This document shows positions 1 to 5,038 of a stretch of 5,038 nucleotides of DNA, one piece after another (within the stretch, counting starts at the first letter, position 1; every line of letters starts with the position of its first letter). The position numbers and the translations under genes were made by a program. Origin of the DNA: Ruminococcus sp. UBA946. Its GTDB lineage: Bacteria > Bacillota > Clostridia > Oscillospirales > Ruminococcaceae. Under the pieces are notes generated by a model. It was not told the DNA's origin. It did not search any database and saw nothing but the letters and a program-made list of their open reading frames with translations. The stretch lies in NCBI GenBank assembly GCA_002293295.1, contig DBCY01000086.1, forward strand, positions 1 through 5,038, written 5' to 3'.

Positions 1-119
1 TAATTTTTAATAATAATTATAATAATTATATCATTAATTCTATAGGTTTTGATTTAACTTTTCAGGATTATCAGGTTTATTATACGGGAACTCTGTAAAA
101 TTACCCCTAAATCCGTAAA

Positions 120-971
120 TTATAAGTCATTAACCATATTTACGTCAAGCTGATTGCAAGGGATTATAATACCCTCCCTGTCGAAAGCTTCTTTGACAAG
201 CTCCGTCAGGTCATAGAAGACATCCCAGTAATCGGACGAGTTTACCCAGACCTTTGTTTCAATGTCGATGCTTCCCTGTGAAATTGATTTTACCCGCGCA
301 AACGGTTCGGGTTCCCGTAAAATTTTAGTATGCTCCGATATAACCGTTTTAACAGCCTTAAGAGCCTTCCTGAATTCATTTTTATGCGAAATGCTGAATA
401 CCGTTTCGACCCTCCTTGTGGTCTGACGGCTGTAATTCACGATAACCGCATTGGATACGGTTCCGTTCGGCACATAAATAATTTTATTATCGGGTGTGCA
501 AAGCTTTGTTGTTATTACGGATATTTCCTCAACGGTACCTGATGTGTCGTTTATGTCGACATAATCCCCCGCCTTGAAGGGTTTGGTAACAAGGATTATA
601 ACCCCTCCGGCGACATTGGACAGGCTGGTCTGCATGGCAAGCCCGATGGCAAGCCCCGCCGAACCGACGACGGCAATTATCGAGTTCATTGGTATTCCGA
701 GGATTGTCAGCGTTATAATTATAACGAGGGAATACAAAGCGATTTTAACAAGCGAAGATAAAAATGAATGCACTGTAACGTCAAGCCTGCTTTTTTTAAG
801 CCCCCTGCCCAGAAGCCTCATAACAAGCTTGTTTACGATTGTTCCTATAATAAATAATACAAGCGCTAATATCAGCGTAGGTACATATGCGGTAAAGGAT
901 TCCCACAGCCTGTTCATAAAAGTCGCTCCCTTTTCCTGTATTTCATTGAAAGTCAAGAGCTCGTCCGGCAT
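120..971 (-). CDS. mscS: MscS-family small-conductance mechanosensitive ion channel
   Basis: This 283-residue membrane protein is predicted to open under membrane tension and release ions and small solutes during hypo-osmotic shock. E. coli MscS is 286 residues, so the length fits a minimal three-helix member. Hydrophobic segments lie at about 29-51 (TM1), 68-91 (TM2) and 94-128 (TM3). The pore helix carries the family pattern GLAIGLAMQTSLSN at 106-119, where L107 and L111 correspond to the E. coli pore constriction leucines L105 and L109. The cytoplasmic beta domain follows, with PFKAGDYVDI at 131-140 and VPNG at 167-170, and the C-terminus QLDVNMV matches the family end. The usual TM3 hinge glycine (E. 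coli G113) is threonine here (T115), while G123 matches E. coli G121. The start is supported by GGAGG at 981-985, 9 bases upstream. The gene follows the lipoprotein gene on the same strand after 98 bases and no clear promoter of its own was found, so cotranscription is likely. The family call is firm; the gating details are inference. Confidence 0.95.
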   Translation of the reverse strand: MPDELLTFNEIQEKGATFMNRLWESFTAYVPTLILALVLFIIGTIVNKLVMRLLGRGLKKSRLDVTVHSFLSSLVKIALYSLVIIITLTILGIPMNSIIAVVGSAGLAIGLAMQTSLSNVAGGVIILVTKPFKAGDYVDINDTSGTVEEISVITTKLCTPDNKIIYVPNGTVSNAVIVNYSRQTTRRVETVFSISHKNEFRKALKAVKTVISEHTKILREPEPFARVKSISQGSIDIETKVWVNSSDYWDVFYDLTELVKEAFDREGIIIPCNQLDVNMVNDL

Positions 972-980
972 AAAAATTTA

Positions 981-985
981 CCTCC
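981..985 (-). promoter_or_regulatory. Shine-Dalgarno site of the MscS gene
   Basis: GGAGG read on the minus strand, 9 bases before the ATG at 971. It selects this start over the internal methionine at residue 19, which would leave out the amphipathic N-terminal segment. Confidence 0.8.
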
Positions 986-1037
986 GTATAATTATTATTT
1001 ATTGGGTTTTTATCTAAAATCTGAATACTGCGGATTA

Positions 1038-1057
1038 TGTTGATATTATCATCAACA
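1038..1057. repeat. Short inverted repeat between lipoprotein and MscS genes
   Basis: TGTTGAT and ATCAACA form perfect 7-base arms around a 6-base AT-rich centre, starting 12 bases past the lipoprotein stop codon. No T-run follows on the minus strand, so it does not look like an intrinsic terminator. It could be an operator for an internal promoter, a weak processing hairpin, or chance in AT-rich DNA. Confidence 0.4.
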
Positions 1058-1069
1058 GAAATTCTGATT

Positions 1070-3055
1070 TTAATTAATCAATTTCCAATCCTGTACCGGG
1101 TTAGTATCGGTATTAAATTTATAATCTTCAAAGGTTTTTGCGTCAAAATACCTGTCTGCCGACGGTCCCGAACCCTTTTCGGTATGAACGCATATATAAG
1201 AATCACCGTAGCAATAAGCTTTTGCCGTGTTGCCCCATGCTCCGTTCTCACTATATTCAGTTTTAAACTTTTCCAGATTCTCAGGTATTGTAAGAGTCAG
1301 TATATAATCATTCGCCTTTTTTATGATTTCGTCGCTCAGAGGGCAGTTCTCCGTAAATAATCCGTACAGTATCCCGTTTTTTACAGAATAATTTTCAGCT
1401 TTATAAATTAAGGCATTTTCAGTAACGTCATTTTCATCTTCCCATATCCCTTTCATATCCCGCGGAACTGATGGTATGAAAATATCGGGGCTGAAATTTA
1501 AATTAATAAACGGTTTACCTGAATATGCCGTTGTCTTATAATATTTATTACCGATATTAATAGAATAATAACTGTCCTTTTCAAAAACTACACCGTTCAG
1601 CGTTACCGTCGTTTTATTGTCAATTCCCCAGAAATCGGGTTCGGAATTTGCGAACATCCCTCCTCCGTCGCCCCTGTAGAATTCCGATTGCAGACCTTTC
1701 TTGAAATCCTGGTTAAGCATCGGCACAAAAGCTGTGTCTTCAAAGAAAAAATCTGTAAGCTCCAGTCTTTTTCCGGTATATAAATCATAGGTTAAATCGT
1801 TGACTGTCATATATCCGTTTTTTACATTTATATTGCTCCATATGCCGTCATCGCTTATTCCGGGATAAAAATTCCTTACATCGTCATTAATAAGCTTTTC
1901 GGTATTTTTATCCTTTAACCTCGGATTTTTTTCGTTAATAACCGTATATTCAATGGTCGGGAATGAATAGTCTTCAGGCTTTCTGATGCCTGTTCCTAAA
2001 AGGCTTGATGACAGCAGGTCAAGCTTCATGTCCGGCAAGCCAAGATGCGGCTTATCAACCGCGGCATACCCCGAATCCTCAATTACCTTCATGCCTTCGG
2101 GAGTCTGTAAATAACCGGCAAGCTTCCGGACAGGCGAGTCCTCGGGCTGGTTTTTACTGAACATCAGGTATGTATAACCTACAGCGGGGTAACTTCCGTT
2201 TTTAAAGTTTTCACGGTTTGGGGGGACACCGTCAATATTTATAAATTTTATACCGTTATCTGCTGAATACATATCTGCCGCATAAGTATAAACCGAGTAT
2301 CCGATAGAATTAATGCCGTTTTCATAATTGGCGACGGTGTCAACCATTCCGCCCATTGCTTCTGCAATATAATCGGCAGGGGCATTCATAAGGCTGACGT
2401 CACCCATAAACCATGTCATGAAATTCTGGCTTCCGCTGTCCTGATTGCGTTGGTATGCCTTGATTTCAGCGTCGTTTCCCCCGGCTTCTTTCCAGTTTGT
2501 TATTTCACCGCTGTAGATTTTTCGGATTTGTTCACTTGTCAGGGTATCGACAGGATTGTCTTTATTAACGATAAAAACAAATCCCTCCAGAGCAAGCGGT
2601 ATCATTTCAAGCTCAATGCCTGCGTCAATACGCATTTGCTCCTGTTCAGCCGAAAGCGGTACGGAAAGTAATCCGTCGCATTCGCCCCTCAATAGGTTTT
2701 CGTATGCAAGGTGTGTTTTATTACGGTTTACCTGACCTTCCGCCTCATCGGGCGGAATACCTGAATAAGCCGCTCTGATTCCTGCTTCAAGAGGGATTGT
2801 CGAGGTTGAACCGTCAAGAATGGGGAAAATTACGGTTTCTGATACGGGTATGGACAAGGCTGAATCAGAGGTAATTAAAGCTTCTTTATTTACAGACGAT
2901 ATTTTCGTACCGGCAGTAATTGCGGAAGTTTCACCGGGAACTTCCGATACCGAAGCCGTAACGGCATTATCGGGCTGGTTGTAATCCTGACCGCAGGATG
3001 TTAAGTTAATGACCGTCAATGTAATAATTAATGCCGCTACAATGCTTTTCAGCAT
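1070..3055 (-). CDS. Secreted lipoprotein: PstS-like substrate-binding domain plus DUF3298-like C-terminal domain
   Basis: This 661-residue protein is predicted to be anchored on the outer face of the membrane. A lipoprotein signal peptide begins MLKSIVAALIITLTVINLTSC with lipobox LTSC, so Cys21 would be lipidated. A Ser/Thr/Glu-rich linker (about 22-70) follows. Residues about 74-334 resemble the PstS/PBP-like fold: DGSTST at 81-86 matches the first anion-binding loop, IRKIYSGEITNW is the typical family segment near 177-188, and RNQDSGS at 203-209 matches the R-x-x-x-S-G-T loop with Ser in place of Thr. The position of the phosphate-binding Asp (E. coli PstS D56) appears not to be Asp, so phosphate as ligand is unproven. 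Residues about 366-661 form a second domain; TYDLYTGKRLELTDFF at 422-437 resembles the DUF3298 signature seen in RsiV- and PdaC-like proteins. No pstCAB permease genes adjoin, so a sensing, scavenging or surface-binding role is as plausible as transport. The frame stays open upstream to an ATG at 3097, but that lies upstream of the promoter -10; the ATG at 3055 has GGGGTG 7 bases before it and gives a clean signal peptide. Confidence 0.85.
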   Translation of the reverse strand: MLKSIVAALIITLTVINLTSCGQDYNQPDNAVTASVSEVPGETSAITAGTKISSVNKEALITSDSALSIPVSETVIFPILDGSTSTIPLEAGIRAAYSGIPPDEAEGQVNRNKTHLAYENLLRGECDGLLSVPLSAEQEQMRIDAGIELEMIPLALEGFVFIVNKDNPVDTLTSEQIRKIYSGEITNWKEAGGNDAEIKAYQRNQDSGSQNFMTWFMGDVSLMNAPADYIAEAMGGMVDTVANYENGINSIGYSVYTYAADMYSADNGIKFINIDGVPPNRENFKNGSYPAVGYTYLMFSKNQPEDSPVRKLAGYLQTPEGMKVIEDSGYAAVDKPHLGLPDMKLDLLSSSLLGTGIRKPEDYSFPTIEYTVINEKNPRLKDKNTEKLINDDVRNFYPGISDDGIWSNINVKNGYMTVNDLTYDLYTGKRLELTDFFFEDTAFVPMLNQDFKKGLQSEFYRGDGGGMFANSEPDFWGIDNKTTVTLNGVVFEKDSYYSINIGNKYYKTTAYSGKPFINLNFSPDIFIPSVPRDMKGIWEDENDVTENALIYKAENYSVKNGILYGLFTENCPLSDEIIKKANDYILTLTIPENLEKFKTEYSENGAWGNTAKAYCYGDSYICVHTEKGSGPSADRYFDAKTFEDYKFNTDTNPVQDWKLIN

Positions 3056-3062
3056 ATAAAAA

Positions 3063-3068
3063 CACCCC
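3063..3068 (-). promoter_or_regulatory. Shine-Dalgarno site deciding the lipoprotein start
   Basis: GGGGTG on the minus strand, 7 bases before the ATG at 3055. The in-frame ATG at 3070 overlaps this site and would leave a leader of only about 10 bases from the predicted transcription start, so 3055 is preferred. Confidence 0.65.
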
Positions 3069-3087
3069 ATACTTTCTGTATATCGTA

Positions 3088-3116
3088 AATATATCATATT
3101 TCAGAGTTTAAGTCAA
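3088..3116 (-). promoter_or_regulatory. SigA-type promoter for the lipoprotein-MscS unit
   Basis: On the minus strand, TTGACT (3116-3111) and TATATT (3093-3088) are separated by 17 bases. The -10 is preceded by TGA, giving an extended -10 TGn motif. Transcription should start near 3081, leaving a leader of about 26 bases to the ATG at 3055. This is close to the SigA consensus and suggests substantial expression without an activator. Confidence 0.75.
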
Positions 3117-3199
3117 GAGTGTGCAAATATAAAACGCATACTGTAAATTATGAACAGACTGTAACAAATTAAAACACTATGTTAAATTACAAAAAGGCG

Positions 3200-3228
3200 T
3201 TGCTATTTCCATAAAATAGTTGTATAAT
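3200..3228 (+). promoter_or_regulatory. SigA-type promoter for the decarboxylase gamma-beta operon
   Basis: TTGCTA (3200-3205) and TATAAT (3223-3228) are separated by exactly 17 bases. The expected transcription start is near 3235, with a leader of about 27 bases to the ATG at 3262. The -35 of the divergent promoter is 84 bases away, so the two units could share regulators bound between them. Confidence 0.75.
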
Positions 3229-3240
3229 TAATATAATTAT
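3224..3240. repeat. Inverted repeat overlapping -10 and start of the gamma-beta promoter
   Basis: ATAATTA and TAATTAT form perfect 7-base arms around ATA. The repeat covers most of the -10 hexamer and the predicted transcription start, a position where a repressor would block transcription. It is made only of A and T, so chance is a real alternative. Confidence 0.35.
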
Positions 3241-3246
3241 TGGTTT

Positions 3247-3253
3247 AAAGGAG
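3247..3253 (+). promoter_or_regulatory. Shine-Dalgarno site of the gamma subunit gene
   Basis: AAAGGAG, 8 bases before the ATG at 3262. It is a strong site that fixes the start of the gamma subunit. Confidence 0.8.
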
Positions 3254-3261
3254 TTTGGTTT

Positions 3262-3666
3262 ATGCTTATTACGGCGGTTCAGGACGGGCAGATGAGCGCA
3301 GGCTATGTAACTACAGTAGTTTTAACAGGGCTGATTGTAGTCTTTATAGGTCTTGCTTTATTAATCACATTCGTTTACTTAATCGGGAAATTTTTTAAGC
3401 TCACCGGGAACAAAAAGAAAAACCGGGAACCGGTTAAGTCTGATATAAATACGGCTGAAACACCCGAACCGAGCCAAAACCCATCCGAACCGCTTATTGA
3501 AGACGGTATAAGCGAGGAAACCGTAGCGGTTATAACATCGGCAGTTCTGGCTTTTTCGCCGGATTTAAAAGTAACAGGAATAAAAAAAGCGGCTGTAAAA
3601 CCAAAATCATCAAGGAGAACGGCATGGGGTGAAAAAGGAGTCAATGAAAGCACATCCGCATTCTGA
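3262..3666 (+). CDS. oadG: Na+-translocating decarboxylase gamma subunit (OadG/MmdD type)
   Basis: This is a 134-residue membrane-anchored small subunit. In characterised sodium-pump decarboxylases the gamma/delta subunit holds the complex together, linking the membrane beta subunit to the cytoplasmic carboxyltransferase. A single hydrophobic helix spans about 15-44 (VTTVVLTGLIVVFIGLALLI and onward), as in the OAD_gamma family. A Lys-rich stop and a Pro/Glu/Ser-rich flexible linker follow (about 49-80, including TPEPSQNPSEP). The C-terminal segment has ISEETVAVITSAVLAFSP at 83-100, then RRTAWGEKG at 118-126, matching the conserved helix and R-x-x-W-G tail common in Bacillota members. It is the first gene after the promoter, with the beta gene 64 bases downstream. 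Pro/Ala-rich linkers in this family may precede a biotin domain, but no biotin-carrier MKM motif is present. The symbol oadG is by family only; mmdD or gcd-type naming would apply if the alpha subunit uses another substrate. Confidence 0.85.
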   Translation: MLITAVQDGQMSAGYVTTVVLTGLIVVFIGLALLITFVYLIGKFFKLTGNKKKNREPVKSDINTAETPEPSQNPSEPLIEDGISEETVAVITSAVLAFSPDLKVTGIKKAAVKPKSSRRTAWGEKGVNESTSAF

Positions 3667-3716
3667 AACAGAGATATGATGAATATATGACTGCTTGGTA
3701 TTATAATATTTTCTGA

Positions 3717-3721
3717 AAGGA
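3717..3721 (+). promoter_or_regulatory. Shine-Dalgarno site of the beta subunit gene
   Basis: AAGGA within GAAAGGAAA, 9 bases before the ATG at 3731. A TATAAT at 3702-3707 lies just upstream but has no acceptable -35 partner, so an internal promoter is not called. Confidence 0.7.
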
Positions 3722-3730
3722 AACCGCATA

Positions 3731-4927
3731 ATGAATGAATTTCTTAACACACTCCTTGATTTATGGAATGAATCAGGTCTGAGGAATCTAAGCTGGACTC
3801 ATGCCGTCATGATTCTTATTTCGTTCGTATTTATATATCTTGCTATAAAAAAAGGCTTTGAGCCTTTGCTTCTTCTGCCGATTGCATTCGGTATGCTGCT
3901 TACAAACCTGCCGGGCAGCGGGATGTATAATCCTGATTTGTTTGACATCAGCAGCGGTAAATCGCTTGATTTCGGGCGTATTCTTCATGAAGGCGGTCTG
4001 CTGGACCTTCTCTACCTCGGCGTTAAGCTTCAGATTTATCCTCCTTTGATTTTCCTGGGGATAGGCTGTATGACCGACTTCGGTCCTCTTATAGCAAATC
4101 CGAAAAGCTTCCTTCTCGGCGCCGCTGCACAGGCTGGGATATTTATAACCTTCATAGGTGCGGCGCTCTTCGGGTTTACCCCTCAGGAAGCGGGCGCAAT
4201 CTCGATTATAGGCGGTGCGGACGGTCCTACCGCGATATTTGTGTCAAGCAAGCTTTTAGGTTCCGGTTCCTTTAATATTGACACCGGTACGATTGCTCTT
4301 GCGGCATACACCTATATGGCTCTTGTGCCTATTATACAGCCGCCGGTTATGAAGCTTCTCACCACTAAAAAAGAACGCGGTGTCGTTATGGCGCAGCTCA
4401 GGGAGGTTTCCAAAACAGAAAAAATAATATTTCCCATTGCCGTTACCATTATAATCGCCCTGCTTATTCCTTCCGCCACCCCCCTTGTAGGAATGCTTAT
4501 GCTGGGGAATCTGTTCAAGGAAAGCGGCGTTGTTGACAGGCTTGCTAAAACGGCTCAGAACGAGCTTATGAATATTGTTACGATTTTCCTCGGCATATCC
4601 GTGGGGGCAACCACAACCGCCGATAAAATCATTAACGTAAAATTCCTGCAGGTTATCGTTCTCGGCGTGGTAGCCTTCGGTATAGGAACTGCCACGGGAG
4701 TTCTGTTCGGCAAGCTTATGTATGTTGTAACAAAAGGAAAGGTTAATCCCCTCATAGGATCCGCAGGGGTTTCAGCCGTTCCGATGGCGGCTCGGGTTTC
4801 GCAGAAGGTAGGCGCTCAGGAAAACCCCTCGAATTTCCTCCTTATGCATGCGATGGGTCCGAATGTCGCGGGCGTTATCGGTTCGGCCGTAGCCGCCGGA
4901 GTTCTTTTAAGTATCGTTCCCCACTGA
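3731..4927 (+). CDS. oadB: Na+-translocating decarboxylase beta subunit (OadB/MmdB/GcdB family)
   Basis: This 398-residue polytopic membrane protein is predicted to be the ion-translocating core. In the characterised family it decarboxylates carboxybiotin, uses a periplasmic proton and exports about two Na+ per turnover. The length is within the family's usual 370-435. Family hallmarks are IISIIGGADGPTAIF-type sequence at 157-170, AAYTYMALVPIIQPP at 191-205, KEIIFP-like KTEKIIFP at 228-235, GNLFKESGVVDRLAKTAQNE at 259-278, NPLIGSAGVSAVPMAARVS at 339-357 and NFLLMHAMGPNVAGVIGSA at 368-386. D164 in GGADGPT aligns with the Na+-binding Asp203 of Klebsiella OadB, and Y195 probably with Tyr229; these alignments are from memory. 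About 9-11 hydrophobic segments are visible. All key motifs are intact, so the subunit should work. No alpha subunit or biotin carrier follows within 111 bases, so the substrate (oxaloacetate, methylmalonyl-CoA or glutaconyl-CoA) is undecided and the symbol is by family only. Confidence 0.95.
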   Translation: MNEFLNTLLDLWNESGLRNLSWTHAVMILISFVFIYLAIKKGFEPLLLLPIAFGMLLTNLPGSGMYNPDLFDISSGKSLDFGRILHEGGLLDLLYLGVKLQIYPPLIFLGIGCMTDFGPLIANPKSFLLGAAAQAGIFITFIGAALFGFTPQEAGAISIIGGADGPTAIFVSSKLLGSGSFNIDTGTIALAAYTYMALVPIIQPPVMKLLTTKKERGVVMAQLREVSKTEKIIFPIAVTIIIALLIPSATPLVGMLMLGNLFKESGVVDRLAKTAQNELMNIVTIFLGISVGATTTADKIINVKFLQVIVLGVVAFGIGTATGVLFGKLMYVVTKGKVNPLIGSAGVSAVPMAARVSQKVGAQENPSNFLLMHAMGPNVAGVIGSAVAAGVLLSIVPH

Positions 4928-4959
4928 TAAAATCAATGCCCATATAGTAGCTAGAAAAT

Positions 4960-5032
4960 AGTTGTCAGTGATTAGTTTTGTCTTCGCAACCCCTAATTCC
5001 TTACTCCTTACTCCTCATCAATGGTAACAACT
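4960..5032. repeat. Possible small repeat element with imperfect inverted ends
   Basis: AGTTGT at 4960-4965 and ACAACT at 5027-5032 are exact inverted ends. Inward of them the similarity continues imperfectly (CAGTGATTAG on the left against the complement TACCATTGATGAG on the right), with a three-base gap. The span is 73 bases and includes the heptamer array. It resembles the small noncoding repeats common between genes in gut clostridia, but only one copy is in view, so identity as a mobile element is unproven. Confidence 0.4.
4992..5019. repeat. Four tandem degenerate heptamers
   Basis: CCTAATT, CCTTACT, CCTTACT and CCTCATC run head to tail, each seven bases long and each starting with CCT. 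Two units are identical. On the minus strand the units read as AGTAAGG-type repeats. Heptamer tandem arrays of this look occur in intergenic DNA of several bacterial groups. The array is downstream of the beta gene and contains no reading frame or terminator signal. Confidence 0.75.
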
Positions 5033-5038
5033 TAAGAG

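Noticed and set aside
1..119. Possible terminator or end of another gene at the left edge
   Set aside because: The stretch is AT-rich with ATAATTAT repeats (13-20 and 22-29) but has no GC-containing hairpin followed by a T-run on the minus strand, and no sizeable reading frame.
711..726. Perfect 16-base palindrome CGTTATAATTATAACG inside the MscS gene
   Set aside because: It encodes the Val-Ile-Ile-Ile-Thr stretch of TM2, where repeated ATT/ATA/GTT codons readily make AT palindromes; it sits mid-gene with no promoter context.
574..1017. 147-codon plus-strand open frame opposite the MscS gene
   Set aside because: It is antisense to a well-recognised gene, has no plausible ribosome site and gives a protein without recognisable features; it is a shadow frame.
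3055..3097. N-terminal extension of the lipoprotein to the ATG at 3097
   Set aside because: That start lies upstream of the -10 of the promoter, lacks a ribosome site and would put extra residues before a complete signal peptide.
3702..3707. TATAAT between the gamma and beta genes as an internal promoter
   Set aside because: No -35-like hexamer is found at 16-18 bases upstream; the short gap favours a single transcript.
3667..3730. Remnant of a biotin-carrier gene between gamma and beta
   Set aside because: The 64-base gap has no MKM-like codons, no Gly-rich biotinyl-domain coding pattern and is too short to be a recognisable remnant.
4928..4960. Intrinsic terminator after the beta gene
   Set aside because: No stable stem followed by a T-run is visible; the small CTAG-type symmetry near 4947-4954 is too weak.

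Overview
The window looks like chromosomal DNA of a low-GC anaerobic Bacillota, most likely a gut or rumen clostridium (Oscillospiraceae/Lachnospiraceae type). This is inferred from the AT-rich intergenic DNA, strong purine-rich Shine-Dalgarno sites, consensus SigA-type promoters, a Gram-positive style lipoprotein and a sodium-pump decarboxylase. No phage, plasmid, transposase, RNA gene or CRISPR signal was seen.

Layout: four genes in two divergent transcription units around a central control region (3056-3261). The leftward unit encodes a 661-residue lipoprotein (1070-3055) with an N-terminal PstS-like substrate-binding domain and a C-terminal half resembling DUF3298/RsiV-type domains. A small MscS-type mechanosensitive channel (120-971) follows 98 bases downstream. 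The leftward promoter (TTGACT, 17 bases, TATATT) has its -10 inside the first codons of the longest possible reading frame, so the true lipoprotein start is the internal ATG at 3055.

The rightward unit has its own near-consensus promoter (TTGCTA, 17 bases, TATAAT). It encodes the gamma (3262-3666) and beta (3731-4927) subunits of a Na+-translocating decarboxylase of the oxaloacetate / methylmalonyl-CoA / glutaconyl-CoA family. These are the membrane half of the pump. Neither the carboxyltransferase alpha subunit nor a biotin carrier is encoded here, so the substrate cannot be read from this window.

The left end (1-119) is AT-rich with no gene and no convincing terminator. The right end (4928-5038) holds no gene but has four tandem degenerate heptamers inside a possible small element with imperfect inverted ends.

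No clearly new multi-gene system was found. The most unusual items are the orphan two-domain PstS-like lipoprotein placed with an MscS channel rather than with pstCAB, the gamma-beta pair lacking its catalytic partners, and the repeat-bearing right end.
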